Below are positions 20,871 through 32,900 of a DNA stretch of 64,000 nucleotides, in pieces (the stretch's first letter is position 1; every line of letters begins with the position of its first letter). Both the position numbers and the translations under genes were made by a program. This DNA comes from Phyllostachys edulis (Eukaryota > Streptophyta > Magnoliopsida > Poales > Poaceae): assembly GCA_036346405.1 (NCBI GenBank), contig CM070548.1, positions 55,859,866 through 55,923,865 of the forward strand. Reading direction: 5' to 3'. The notes under the pieces were generated by a model, which did no database searches, was not told the DNA's origin, and was given only the letters and a program-made list of their open reading frames with translations.

Positions 20871-21209
20871 ATAGGGATGGACATCACTGAGCGGTTCTAA
20901 ATTAGAACCGTCGGATATACCTATCACGAGCGGTTCTAACTTAGAACCGCCTCGTGATATGTGATATATCCTGAGCGGTTTTAATAAAAACCGTCAGGAT
21001 ATGATATATCCTGACGGTTCTCACTTAGAACCGCTCGTGATATATGATATATCATGAGGCGGTTCTCACTTAGAACCGCTCATGATATGTTATATATCAC
21101 TGAGCGGTTCTCACTTACAACCGCTCATGATATATATGTGAGACGGTTTGTAGTTCAAACCGTCTGTGATATTATTTTGTATTGGTTAATATCTAGATCG
21201 ATCATTTAT
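20871..21209. repeat. Internal palindromic repeat array upstream of copy B, block 1
   Basis: Six or seven ACGGTTCT / AGAACCG units between 20884 and 21172. Many arms read CTGAGCGG or CGAGCGG where the array of copy A reads CAGACGG, although the partner arms and spacing are the same. Confidence 0.82.
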
Positions 21210-21234
21210 TGGCTAGCCTCAGAAATGCTAGCCA
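21210..21234. repeat. Hairpin after the transposase gene, block 1
   Basis: TGGCTAGC CTCAGAAAT GCTAGCCA, identical to the one at 14319-14343. It sits about 225 bp downstream of the TNP2 stop. Confidence 0.65.
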
Positions 21235-21457
21235 TGCCCTCTGAAACAAGCGAGAAAAGACAAAAGTACATGTATATACATCAATTCACATTCATTTGAG
21301 AAACAATCACATCCATTTCACAAGTACAAATCAATTAATTAACTCAAATGAACTAAAATTAACCATTCATCGAGCGTACATATACATATACACACATTGT
21401 TCAATTAATCTTTAAAAATTTGCCCTTCATGATGATCGACGGCATTATGTAGCTAGT

Positions 21458-24400
21458 TTAGTCATGTTCTTCTTCCTCGACCCTTATGTCGGTTTAGAAA
21501 GGAGGCAACTCGTTAAATTGATTGTATTCTTCCTCGCCCGATTACATTCTCAACTCAGACAATCCTCCTTTTTCCATGAAGAACTATGTGGCCCTTCTTA
21601 TTTGCGGGTTAGTAACATAGAAGACTTGAACAACTTGGTTGCTTGAGACGAATGGTTCGTCTTTGTATCCGACACGCTCGAGGTCCACTCGTAGTGACGC
21701 CGCGTTTTGTCGACCTTCACCGTGGGAGATGGACCCAACGGCACCGAAATAGGGGATCTTGAAAAGCACGTGGTCGAGCTCCCATATCTCCTCTATTTGC
21801 CCATAGTAAGAGCTCCTCGGCCCATCGCATCTTGAATGCATCTATGTGGACACCGTTGTTACGGTTAGTGCTTTTTATATCCCGAGCTGCGTATAGAATG
21901 TGTACCCATTTATATCATTATCCTCGCCATGTTACAAGCGTAAATGTTGGCCCTTTTGCCAACCATGTCGACATATCACTTGACGAGCTCCTAGCAAGTC
22001 GCTCCTTCAACCATTGGTTGAATAAATGCATTGTGTTGTCTCGTGATCCAAACATCCCGCCGCACCGGATTACATTGCCAAGCTGCGTCCTTGTGCCGGG
22101 TCGATATCTGAGGACACTTGGTCATGTGTTGCAAGACCGTGAAATGGGCTTGAGCATACGCATCCATATTTGGAGTGATTGCTTTCCTTCCGATGGTCCC
22201 GATACCCTCGAGCCTCCCTCATGGCGAGATCGAGGCACACCTATCGGTTCGACTGAGCCATGTAATCGAGGCGAACTCAATGACCTCTTCGGTTGCATAA
22301 CCTTCGACGATCTTGCCCTCGGCGAGATCGATTCCGTACATATGACTTGAGAATTCCCATGAACCTCTCAAACGGGTACATGCTACGTAGGAACACGGGC
22401 CCGCACATCTTTATCTCCCTCACAATATGAACAATGAGATGAACCATGATATCGAAAAATGACGGAGGGAAATACATCTCAAGATCACATAGAGTCGTCA
22501 CCACCTTGTCCCGTAGAGCATCTAGTCCTTCGGGATCGATGACCTTCTGAGCAATTGTGTTAAAAAAATAACACAGCCTCATGATTGTCTCTCGGACCTT
22601 GATCGGTAAAATACTTCTAATTACAACAGGGAGCATTTGTGTCATCAACACATGACAATCATGAGACTTCATGCCAATTAACTTCAAATCTTTTATCGAA
22701 ACAAGTTTCTTCATGTTGGTGGAGTAACAGGACGGAACTTCCACGCCATGCAAGCAACCGCAGTTCGGTTCTCTCGGCCTTGGACGAGTGTAACAAGCGG
22801 GGAAGGTACGTTAAATCCTTTATCGGTCCTTGTTGGTGCTAACTCGGTCGATGTCCATATCAACCAAGTCAAGCCGATGCGTTGACACCATCCTTTGTTT
22901 TGTCACGAATGTTGATGAAGAGACCAATCAAGCTGTCACATACATTCTTCTCTACGTGCATGACGTCGATGCAGTGGTGAACTTCTAGGTGCTCCCAATA
23001 AGGTAAGTCCCAAAATTTTGATCTCTTCTTCCACTTGTTCTTCTTACTTGTCCTCGATTTATATCCCTTTCCAAGCACAACATCTAAATCCTTAACCATA
23101 TCATAGACCTCTTTTCCGCTTAAATGCCTTGGAGTGAGCTGTCCTCCTTCTCTCCGTCAATTGTTTCTTCATCTGCGGTATGGGTGAGCCCTCCAAAGGA
23201 ACCTCACGATGACGCATGTACGGTTTTCTTGTGAGTGATTCAGCCACACACTCTCGGTATCATCTAAGCGGTGAGTCTGGGCTTTGGCCTTTGTACTCGC
23301 TAAAGCCAGTTAGCAAGGCGGGATAATCATTTATGGTGCGCAGAACAACAAGGGCGTAAAGTGAAGTTCTCTCGTTTATCGCATCCCATACCTATACCCT
23401 TCAATCCACAATATTTTTAGATCTTCCATCAATGGTGCTAGGTACACATCAATATCATTCCGAGTTGCCGGCCCTTGGATAAGTATCGACAACAAAATAT
23501 ACTTAGCTTCATACACAACCAAGGAGGAAGGTTGTAGATACATAGCGTCCGGGCCAAGTGCTATGTCGACTACTCATGTTACGAAAGGATTCATTCCATC
23601 GTACTCAATCCAAACCTTATATTCCTCGGTTCCTTTTGAAGTCGCAAACCTCCTATCGATGTTTCTCCTTTGGGCGGAATCGGCGAGGTGTCTTAACTTT
23701 CCGTCATTCTTACGCTCCTCACAGTGCCAATACAACAGTTTGCATTCTTTGGGTTATAAAAACCGCTTCAAGCGGGGAATTACAGGAAGATACCACGCCA
23801 CCTTAGCGGGAGGTCCTTTCTTCACCTCGATTCCCTCGTCATCATCGATTGCTTCTTACGCTTGTATCGGGATCGTTGCATCGGACATACATGCATGTTT
23901 GTATACTCGTTACGGTAGAGGATCTGATCGTTGGACATGCATGTATTCTTTCTACTTCCATTGCCAATGGACAAAGAACCTTTTGGCTTTGTTGGTAGTT
24001 TTGGGCAACTCGTTTCCCTCGGAAGCATGTCAGCTAAGAGACCCTATGACTCCGTGAAACTCTTGTCGGACCAACCGTTGCTTGCCTTCAATTTCAGCGG
24101 TTTAAGCACGGATGACAACCTTGTGTATTCGACTTGCGGACACAGGAACAAAGGTTTCTCTGAGTCCTCCATCACGCCCGGAATTGAACATACTCCCTCT
24201 CATCACGGTTCTTACGCATCGCGAAGCTTCTCGATCTAGATTGTCATCGTGCGAGACTATCCGAATCGGAACCACAATCGACATCATTCGTGGCATATCG
24301 TTGACTTCTGTATAATATGCATATCGTTGACTTCTGTATAATATGCTCTTCACCGTGGTGGTCCAACATGTATAACCCTTTTGAAACCCCTTGAATCAAG

Positions 24401-24562
24401 TGTGCTTCGATTTGCGCTCGGTTGTTAAACATCTTGATTCTCGCGATCAATGCATGGACAAGTACATATATTCCGCCCCTTATTCAACATATCCTCCTCG
24501 GCGGCTCTTGTAAAGAACACGCCATTAATGTACTCTTCACTCACACGGTTCTCGGTGTACAT
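21458..24562 (-). CDS. CACTA TNP2-type transposase, block 1 (interrupted)
   Basis: Order on the - strand: transposase-associated zinc-binding N-terminus (AQIEAHLIQG, about 24370-24410); LKPLKLKASNGWSDKSFTEL (about 24040-24080); ACPNDQILYRNEY and RYKRKK (about 23830-23960); the NPFGN...YNLPPWLC region (about 23480-23580); VHHCIDVMHVEKNVCDSLIG (about 22925-22985); and the long C-terminal frame 22753-22277 with SHDCHVLMTQMLP, DLEMYFPPSFFDIMVHLIVH and MYPFERFMGILK. The last part (about 21841-21458) is DUF4216-like with YKDEPFVSSNQVVQVFYVT, ending EEEEHD then TAA at 21458-21460. An intron acceptor (ATTTATTTTCAG) lies just before the likely start. This is the enzyme that binds and cuts the element ends. 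At least ten frame breaks. Confidence 0.85.
24294..24349. repeat. 26-bp tandem repeat inside the transposase N-terminus, block 1
   Basis: Two back-to-back copies of a 26-bp unit (CATATCGTTGACTTCTGTAT + AATATG). The same duplication is in block 2 (about 55788-55840). The number of bases is not a multiple of three, yet with both copies the - strand frame runs open through the downstream acidic stretch (DVDCGSDSDSL), while a single copy would shift it. Confidence 0.7.
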
Positions 24563-25229
24563 CGACTTCGGTCCATCACACGGTTCGTATTGAAAACCAC
24601 GAAAATAAATAAAAGGGTGATGACTTTCGGCGTATTTTACGAGGCTTAATTACGATTTTTCATTTTACATTTTTGGATTTTATTAACTTACATGTGGGCC
24701 CTACTTGTCATTGACTCATTTTTATTTCATGATTTTATTTATAAAATCTATGGCGATCCCATGTCATAGACTCGTTAGTTTATTAACTAAATGATTAAAA
24801 CAATAGGATTAATTTGAAGCTCAAAGCGGGCTTAGGGGTGACATCGCATTGCTATATAGTCGTGGCTCTCGGCCTAAGGTCTCGCTGAGGCGAAGCGAGT
24901 GATGTCCTATGGGCGCTGAAACTAGCGATTTCAGCAGAAGCGCTGAAACTACTCAAATTAAAGGATGCTTATGTTGATATCTCACCTCGATCACGAGGAA
25001 GGTGTCAATGAAAGTCGGGGAAGGTCAAGGCGTGGCTGGGTCGTCGATCGGTGAGCGAGAGGCGGCGGCAAGCTCCTCGGCGACAATATATATGAAAATG
25101 GACCAGGCGGCTCGGTGAGGTGAGGCGATGTACTCAAACAAGACGCGAGCGGCGATGGACCTAAATGAAGCGCCGAAGATGGAGATCAAGAAGACTATAT
25201 CATTGGCGGGAGGCGGAGCTATATATCGT
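24563..25229 (-). other. Transposase 5' region: intron and GC-rich leader, block 1
   Basis: On the - strand a leader exon ends GAG|GTGAGATA (block 2 donor at 56485/56486), followed by a roughly 400-bp intron ending TTTATTTTCAG just before the TNP2 coding exon. No coding frame is supported here. It contains the AT-rich stretch 24650-24790 and the GGCGGCGG-rich stretch 25030-25130. Confidence 0.55.
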
Positions 25230-25584
25230 CTGTGATGAGTTAATTATCACGGGCGGTTTTAATAAAAACCGTGCGTGATATTGGGCTAATATCACGGAGC
25301 GGTTCATGTTTGGAACCGCGTGAAGTATCACGAATGGTTCTAACCAAAAACAAATGCGTGATATTGGGTAATATCACGAGCGGTTCATGTTTGGAACCGC
25401 CTGTGAAGTATCCTGACGGTTCCAAACATGAACCGCTCGTGAGATGACATCTTCACTGAGCGGTTTTTAAGCGGAGAATAACACGACGGTGGGTAAACAA
25501 AAACCGTCCGAGATTGTATTTATCTGAGCGGTTTCGATGAACAAATGCGTGATCGGCGTCGATATTAGCATTTACGTAGTAGTG
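25230..25584. repeat. 5' subterminal repeats and terminal inverted repeat of CACTA block 1
   Basis: Palindromic units TATCACGGGCGGTTTTAATA and GGTTCATGTTTGGAACCG repeated about six times from 25245 to 25560, then the terminal GTAGTAGTG. The spacer between arms (CATGTTTGG) differs from the 3' array (ACTTA), so the two ends are distinguishable. Confidence 0.82.
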
Positions 25585-27003
25585 AAGGTAGGAGGAAATT
25601 TGCTTTCGGCTAAAACTAGAGAAGTAAGCGGGGTCTCCAACCATCTCGAAGTGTTGGAGGATGGATTGGGTCCTCATTCTCGAGTCATCGTCGATGAAGA
25701 TGCTTTCTCGAATATCGAGGAACACAGATATACCTGCGCATCGGGTCTAGTACCGCGGACTAGCCTCATCAAAAGTGACTTATGAAGTCTCAACAATTTT
25801 GTTAGTGTCAAAATTAAATACCACGATAATACGAGAATGAGCGGGATATCCAAGAAATATGCCATCGAGAATATCTAGATTCAAATTTATCAAGGTTGCC
25901 ATATTTAAGAATGAAGCATTTACAACCAAAAATCTTGAAATGAGAGACTTTGGGCTTATGACCAAATCTAAGCTCAAAGAAGTCTTGCCAATCATAGATC
26001 TCAAGAATACCCTATTAGAGATATAACAAGCGGTAGAGATCGCCTTAGCCCAAAACCTCCTAGGTGTGGAATGCTCATCTAGCATGGTCACAGCCATCTC
26101 TACAAGGGCTCTATTCTTTCTCTCTACAACACCATTATTTGGGGAACTCTGGGTGAAGAAAACTAGTGCTCTAGCCCCTATCGAGCAGAAAGGTGGCAAA
26201 GGAAGAATTCTTGAATTCTGTCCCATTGTCATTCCTAATGGCTCTCAAAGCTCGGGAAGGTCAACAGACAAGTCTAAGGACCAATTCTCTAAAATAGCCA
26301 AAAGCCTCGTCCTTAGAAACGGAAAATAAACCCATGAATACACGGAGTAATCATCCACAATCACAAGCACATACCATTTCACCGTGATGAACTCTAGAAG
26401 GACCAGATGGTATCTAAGTGCAAGAGTGACCGAGGTCCATCTGTCATCACTAAGGTAAGAGGTGGATGAAAGCGAAACTATCTTACCATGTCTCTGGGTG
26501 AGCAAACAAGGTCTCTATGACCTTGACCTAGGCAAACCTCTAATCAAATCCTTGCTCTTGACTCTAGTCAAGTGATGAAAGCCTATGTATCCAAGCCTCG
26601 ATGCCACAATACTAGATCATGAGAATCGAAGCCACAAGACACCTAGGACTAGAAGTAGAAGAATCTTGAAATCGGCACAAAAGATCCTCTCAAACCTAGA
26701 GATCTCAAAGACAAGCTCACGAGGAGTCTAGAACTCTACACTCACCACTTTTAAAACTCACTTCTAGCCCTCATCAAGAAGGTGGGAAAGCAGATAAAAG
26801 ATTATACCTCGGCTTACTTACCAAAGCGGCGTCCTTGAGCATGAACTTGTTGTTGGCGTGCCTTTGTGCCCTTGGCTATCACGGTCCCGGTAGAAGCATC
26901 CCCAAATGCGATCAATTCATTTTCGGATATGCGTGTGAGGAGGAGAACCATCTAGAATCTCCGGTCATGTGTCGAGAACACCGGAGTCAACAAGCCATAT
27001 GTC
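25585..27003 (-). pseudogene. Copia integrase and protease fragment, block 1
   Basis: Same sequence as 57094-58523. Integrase frame 26232-25780 has NNGVVERKNRALVEM with the catalytic Glu and the C-terminal FFGHK/IFGCKC-like region; 26505-26245 has VLVIVDDYSVYSWVYF with the first Asp. Upstream, the GAG-pre-integrase and protease parts are shattered by indels. It stops at the N gap in the DSG protease motif region (GTTGACTCCGG on the - strand near 26985). Gag and the 5' LTR of this copy are not in block 1. Confidence 0.85.
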
Positions 27004-27103
27004 NNNNNNNNNNNNNNNNNNNNNNNNNNNNNNNNNNNNNNNNNNNNNNNNNNNNNNNNNNNNNNNNNNNNNNNNNNNNNNNNNNNNNNNNNNNNNNNNN
27101 NNN
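27004..27103. other. Assembly gap, exactly 100 N
   Basis: A run of 100 N, the usual placeholder for a gap of unknown size between contigs. The left side stops inside Copia protease; the right side starts inside the Copia 3' untranslated region. The missing Copia 3' LTR, and anything else between, must be here. Confidence 0.99.
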
Positions 27104-28344
27104 AACAATTGTTCTATTTGACCTTCGATCATTGTGAGTCTTCAAAATTGCAATTCAAATTCAGAAAAAGGCAATAAGACCAAAAGAATGCAATTGAGAT
27201 GCTCCCACTCACTATGATCACCAAATTTCCAGAAAATCCAATCTCCCTATGACTCCAAAAAGCTCTAAAACAACATTTTTACCAATCTTTCTCCCCCTTT
27301 GACAATGAATTCATCAAGGTGCATGAAAGAAGATAGAGCATGAATGGAATAGAATGGTGGCAGTTTTTTAATTTTTAGCAAAAAGGAGCCATGAAGATTA
27401 TCCAAGAAGGCTGTACAAGTATTAACCAAGCCATATTATGTGAAGAAGCTATGTTCAATCATGGCAAAACATGTTGACAAAGCTAAAGCCAAAATAGCAA
27501 TAATCGAGATTAAATGAATTGAAAGCATGACAAGGTGCTCAAGATCATAGTTTCACTAAAGGTATCCAAAAATGAGTCAAGCCATGTCTATAAGCAAAAT
27601 GGAGACCAGAAACTAGAAATTGAGTCAATTGTGAGCATTATGAGTTCAATTTTGAGTCAATTTGTTCAAGCATTTAGAATTTATCACTTTGAGCATTTTT
27701 CTGAAAATCATTGGTTTTATCTTAGTAAAGCAAGTCTGGACTAGGAGCTATCCACAAGCGCCTCCTAAGCTTCAACCAATTGCCAATTTGTTTTCTTAGC
27801 ATTGTGCTAGATCTCAAGCCTTGCAGCGACCATCCCAAGCAACAAAATCTTAAGAAGTGGTCTAGGTCATCCAAAACTCCCCCCGAGTTCATGCCTAGTG
27901 CAATGGCAAGCCGTCTCATAAGAAAAAATTAGGCGAGATCGGTTTTTCGCATGAAAAAGCTCATTTTTATTTGCTTGACTTAAGAATTATCATAGCTCAA
28001 TTTAAAACTCGAGAATAAGTTCAAGACTCAATTAAGCCTATATGACATGGCATGAATCATGAGAAGATCACTATAGCAAAACTAGTCACAAGATCCAACA
28101 AGTCATATTTTGATTCGGTTTGCTCACAGGATAATAAAGCTAGCATGACAAAAGCTAAGCTATACAAGAAAAGCCATAAAAAATTCTAGCAAACTAGCAC
28201 AAGACATGGCTGGGTATAAAGTATGAAATCATGTCATACATGGATAATAATCAAAGCTCCACAAGTTTATATTACAATGCAAGTTCTGAAATTTAAAATG
28301 CATTATGGCACAATGAATGCAAAAGAGCAAACTCCCCCTCAAAG
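27104..28344 (-). mobile_element. Copia (Sirevirus-type) 3' noncoding region with several purine tracts
   Basis: No coding frame on either strand. On the - strand three G-rich tracts follow each other: CTTTGAGGGGGAGT (28331-28344), ACTCGGGGGGAGT (about 27875-27888) and AAAGGGGGAG (27291-27300). Several polypurine tracts between pol and the 3' LTR are a recognised hallmark of Sireviruses. The 3' LTR itself is not seen and should lie in the gap. Confidence 0.75.
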
Positions 28345-29984
28345 CAGGCCAAGAGGACTAACAACCCCAACTCTCCTGCAAAAAAGCAAAAGCGAGAAGA
28401 ATCAAGAGCCTTAGTGAAAATATCCAACTTTCTTGCTCGGACTCTACAAAGTGAAACACAACATCACCCTTCTCTACATGGTCTCTAAGGAAATGATATC
28501 GAATGTCAATGTGCTTAGTCCTAGAATGTTACCTTTGGGTTTTTGGCAATGTTTATGGCACTAGTGTTGTCACAGAAAAGAGAACACTATCCAAAGACAA
28601 CCCATAGTCCCTTGAGTAGATAGGATCGAGAATCGAGAACAACTCTCGGGCTGCTGACTCACGTGCTTCGACCTCGGCGATGGGTGCAATAGAGGTATTT
28701 CCTAGATGACCAAGAGATAAGAGATGTGCCTAGAAATGACAAGTGCGAAGTACTCTTCCTATCCACTCTACACTCATAAAATCAACATCGAGAAAAAGCT
28801 TGAATAGAAAGGAGGAGGAAGAAGAATACGAGTCTAAAGTCAAGAGTGTCCTAGAGGTACGAAAATCGATGCTTTGCAGCGATGAGAGACACGAGGAAGC
28901 TCGAAATCGGCGCCGCACACACACACAAAGTATGTCGGCCTCGATGCCGTGAGTAGAGAAGAGCCAATCATGTTGCGGTACTCATACGGTCCACGGGCTC
29001 TCCATCCTCATCGAGGTCGGCCACGGTGGATGTAGCAATGGGGAGTAGACATTGGCCTCTTGCTTCCCCATGTCGAAGCGTAGAAGAAGGTCCTTTGTAT
29101 ACTTACTTTGATGAATGAAGGTGCCTTCTTTGGGTTGCTTGACTTGAAGACCAAAGAAAAAGGTCAATTAAGCCCATCATGCTCATCTCGAACTCCTGCT
29201 CATAGAATCTGAAAAATCTGGACACCAAAGCATGAGAGGAACCACAAGAATATAATGTCATCCACATAAATCTGAACCAACAAAAAGTCACTACCATGCT
29301 TGAGAGTGAACAAAGTTTTATCTACCATTTCTATTTTGAAATCATTTTAAGCAAGAAACTCTTAAGTCTATCATAACAAGTTCTAGGGCTTGCTTAAGTC
29401 CATACAAGGCTTTGGATAGTTTAAAAACATGGTTTGGGAACTTAGGATTTTCAAAACCAGGAGGTTGTTTGACAAAGACCTCTTCTTCTATGAAACCATT
29501 GAGAAAAGCACTTTTGACATCCATTTGAAAAACTTAAAGCCCTTGGATGCATAAATGCTAGCAAAATCTGAATGACTTCCAATCTAGCTCTGAGGCAAAA
29601 GTCTCCTCAAAGTCTAAGCCTTCTACAGGAAAAACCTTGAGCTACAAGCCTAGCCTTATTGCGAACTACCAACCCATCCTCCTTTGCTTATTTTTGAAAA
29701 CTCATTTTGTTAGAATTATATTATGATTGGGTGGAGGTTCAACTAAGGTCAGACTTTGTTTCTTTTAAAATTTTCAAGCTCTTCATGCATGGCATTGACC
29801 CAAGAGAATCGAGATAAAGTATGGGTGACATCTCGGGGTTCAAAAGAAGCGACAAAAGCGAGAATGTGCATGAGAATCGGGAGAAATAAACACAGGCGAG
29901 TGACTCGCTCATAGAGATCCCCAATGATCTGCTCAGGTGGATGCTGTCGCTGAATGTGAAGAGGAGGTCTTGGTGCAGAAGTGG
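28345..29984 (-). pseudogene. Copia reverse transcriptase and RNase H, block 2
   Basis: Read right to left on the - strand: the pre-RT motif HPPEQIIGD..VTRS (29893-29946), KSAFLNGFIEEEVFVKQPPG and KALYGLKQA (29524-29342), the catalytic YVDD in LVQIYVDDIIF (29257-29268), LGLQVKQPKEGTFIHQSKYT (about 29100-29165), and RNase H with DVVFHFVESEQEVGYIFTKA near 28385-28455. The four-residue YVDD box is intact, but the frame is broken many times, including inside the RNase H core (28600-28950). RT after integrase is the Copia order. The Gypsy element enters at 29985, and the coding frame continues at 45287. Confidence 0.87.
29980..29984. other. Left target-site duplication AGTGG of Gypsy block 2
   Basis: AGTGG directly before TGTGAGACC; the right copy is at 45287-45291. 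Removing the element with one copy rejoins the Copia linker reading frame on the - strand. Confidence 0.92.
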
Positions 29985-32900
29985 TGTGAGACCCCCAATT
30001 ACTGGAATTGTGCCGAATTATAATTATCTTGGTAGTATAATTCTTAATTAAGGAACGATGTAATGTCCTTAATAAAGATCATACTAGAAGCATAATCATA
30101 ACAAGTAACAATCCAACAATTAGGTTCCGGATATATGCCATGCAATAGTTCCCGGGATTAGTGACTATTGCATATATATCATAACCAACTGTGCATCAAT
30201 CACATACAAGTCATACATTCACATAATTATACATTAATAATTACATCTCCAATTTCGGTTGCTACAGTACCAGGTTGCTACAGTAACCGAAATATGAACA
30301 GAATGACCTTGGGTCATTAACAAAAAAAAACAACAACGAAGCGAAAAGAGAACAACAAAACCACCAATGGCCCCATCATCCCATGAGCTATTGCGTGGAG
30401 GCTAGAACTAGCATCACTCGTTAGCGTCACCGGATCGGCGCTAACGGGCATCTCATAAAGATATCCATCCTCACGCAACAAGAGGTCATAAAACCACAGT
30501 ACAAAAGGTACTCGACCAAGACTTCACAAACTAATAAAAGAAAGTGTTTGTTAGAACCTATACAAAGGAATAGAAAGTTGTATATGCATAAGGTTGACAA
30601 CGAAGGTTTAAATGGTTCAATGTTGCATAAGCGATACATCTTAACCTCGGTTGCTATGTTTTGATAAAGCAAGTTTAATAAATTGATTTGGACTAAAAGC
30701 GGTGAATAAGTGTAATTATAAGCATAACAGTAACAAAAGTAAATGACGACTCCCAATTAAATGTGCATGACAACCATCATGCGGAATAATTCCCAAACCA
30801 AACTTAGAGTAAAATCTATCGGGTGACATTAATTCAAGTTTTAAATCAAAGTAGCAGTGGACACGGCTATTGAATAGTTTTAACCTGCGAGGGGTGTACA
30901 TCTTCTACGACTTAGTTAGCAGTAAGCCCCGGGATAATAGCACACTTCCTTTGGTATCTTGGTAAGATAAACTAAGATTTGGTATTTTTCAACAAGTTAA
31001 CACTATTGAGTTGGATGACCCATGTGAGATTAATCCGCTTAAGCGATGATAGCATACATTCAGGGGCTCACATGTTTATGCAGGAATCTGCCGACGATCA
31101 ATTAAATGCAAACTCGTGTTAGCCACACATTTTACACATGATCGGGGCCTGAAGGAGCGTACATGCGATGTAACACATCTCATATTACCCTTCTAAGAAC
31201 ATCTCTTTGTCAATATAAGCTCCACATGGCATACGACACGGCCCGAAGACTTAAGCATCTATGCCATATGAAATCAATACACATGTCCTTACTCTCACAT
31301 ATCCAACTCAATAATATTAACCCTTTACTTAACCAAGCAGCGCCCATACTGCTGCGCGTGTGGAAATGCGTTGGGACTTGAATTAAATAGTCGAGTTAGG
31401 TCCTTAATCAATCGGACAAGACATCCACATTTCCCAATTCTCGTGCACAAAGGCACCATCACTAGCATCCACTTGTCGGATTTGAATTGAATTGATGGCA
31501 GGATTTAGAAGCATTTCCAAATCAAATAAACTAAACAAGGATCAAATAATTATAAATCATTTGTTGTTCCCAAGTCGACAAGCTAAGCTTGCCAAACTCT
31601 AACGTTCTAGGGAACATGGCTAAGCAAAAGTTAAAACTAAATATTATAACATCACAGACTACCTTAGGTTAAGTGTATGATTAAATTCAAGATAAGCCAC
31701 AAGTTAGAATTATAACTAACTAGGAGCAGGGCACAAATATATTTTAGAAAGTTGCATGCAGTGTCCTTGTATTTTAGAATTCTAAAGTTCAAAAGATTAG
31801 GTTCAACATAGTGCGAGAGGAAGCTTGCCTTGATAGTAGTATATAACCTCTTGCTCGAGTTCTTGGGACTCAATAAAAGGCTCAACAATTTCGGAAGAAC
31901 CAATATCTAAAGAGAATAAAATCCAATAAATACGAGGAAAAGCAAAGAACAAGATGCATAAAGAATGTATGATCAAAATGATAATGCATGGGTAGCAATA
32001 TGCTTAGACTATATTTAATTTACTAAGGATAATAACCCATATATACTATCAATGCTACTTGCTACCCAGATTTTAGATTTAGAAATATAGCTACGATGTC
32101 GGGTTTTATATCTTTGGAGCAGGAATGACAACAATTAATTAGTTACTTAGCTTAACTCTATATAAATAAAATGCTACAGGATAGCTAAGTGTATTAAATT
32201 AGTGTTGTGAGCTAACTAGTCATTTACTACTTATTAATGTTAATTTGAGATTTAAGACTTTGTTGTGCGTGTGGTGGGTTAGACCAACACGAAATAACAA
32301 GAAAGCTACTTTACTATTTAACTAGCTAGTAAAGCTACAAAAACTAGAAGCGTAAAAGTGGAGTTAAGGCTGATTGGGAAGTCATAATTACTACGACTTA
32401 TAATCACTAAACCTAAAGCCAAGCGAAAGGAGGAAATAGAAATCTTTCTATTGTCGGGTGACCAACACCTAAAACGACAATACTTCATTAACGGTTTTAG
32501 TTGGCATGAAGAGCTACACCCGTTAAGTACTTATGGTGAAGTTATGACTATCTAGGAAGTATTTAATACCATAAACATGATTACTAATCTTTAATTGCCG
32601 GTGTAAAGAAAAAAGAAAGATTACCAAATTGTCGGTTTTAGCAAACAAAACTATGAAGAGGAAAAATTTGAAATACTAAAGAAATAGTGACCATGACTTT
32701 TGAAGGAAGAGCATGGTTAGCGATTAGGGTTTCTCTTAGGACCTAAACAAATTAACAAACTAATATCTTGGTATGAGAAACCTAAAGTTCTTGAAAAGCG
32801 ATATGAAAGACGAAAAGTTATAAAAATAACTTTTGGTTAAAAGTTTGGAGTATCTTATGAATCGATTGAGTCTTTGTGAGAGGATAGCTAAAGTTCTTAG

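Larger units (their letters stand above)
13817..25584 (-). mobile_element. CACTA (En/Spm) DNA transposon, block 1, complete
   Basis: Left end CACTACTACAGAAAA, right end in inverse CACTACTACGTAAATG (CACTACTACAGAAATG in block 2), flanked by AAG on both sides (13814-13816 and 25585-25587), the 3-bp duplication of the superfamily. 11,768 bp. Order in transcription (- strand, right to left): subterminal repeats, TNP2 transposase, second gene copy B, second gene copy A, subterminal repeats. Genes are split by small indels and introns. The unusual feature is the tandem duplication of the second gene together with its repeat array (about 14319-17750 and 17751-21209). Confidence 0.94.

Noticed and set aside
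24650..25230. Possible small host gene between TNP2 and the CACTA right end
   Set aside because: GT/AG context and position fit a leader exon and intron of the transposase gene; no separate frame is supported.
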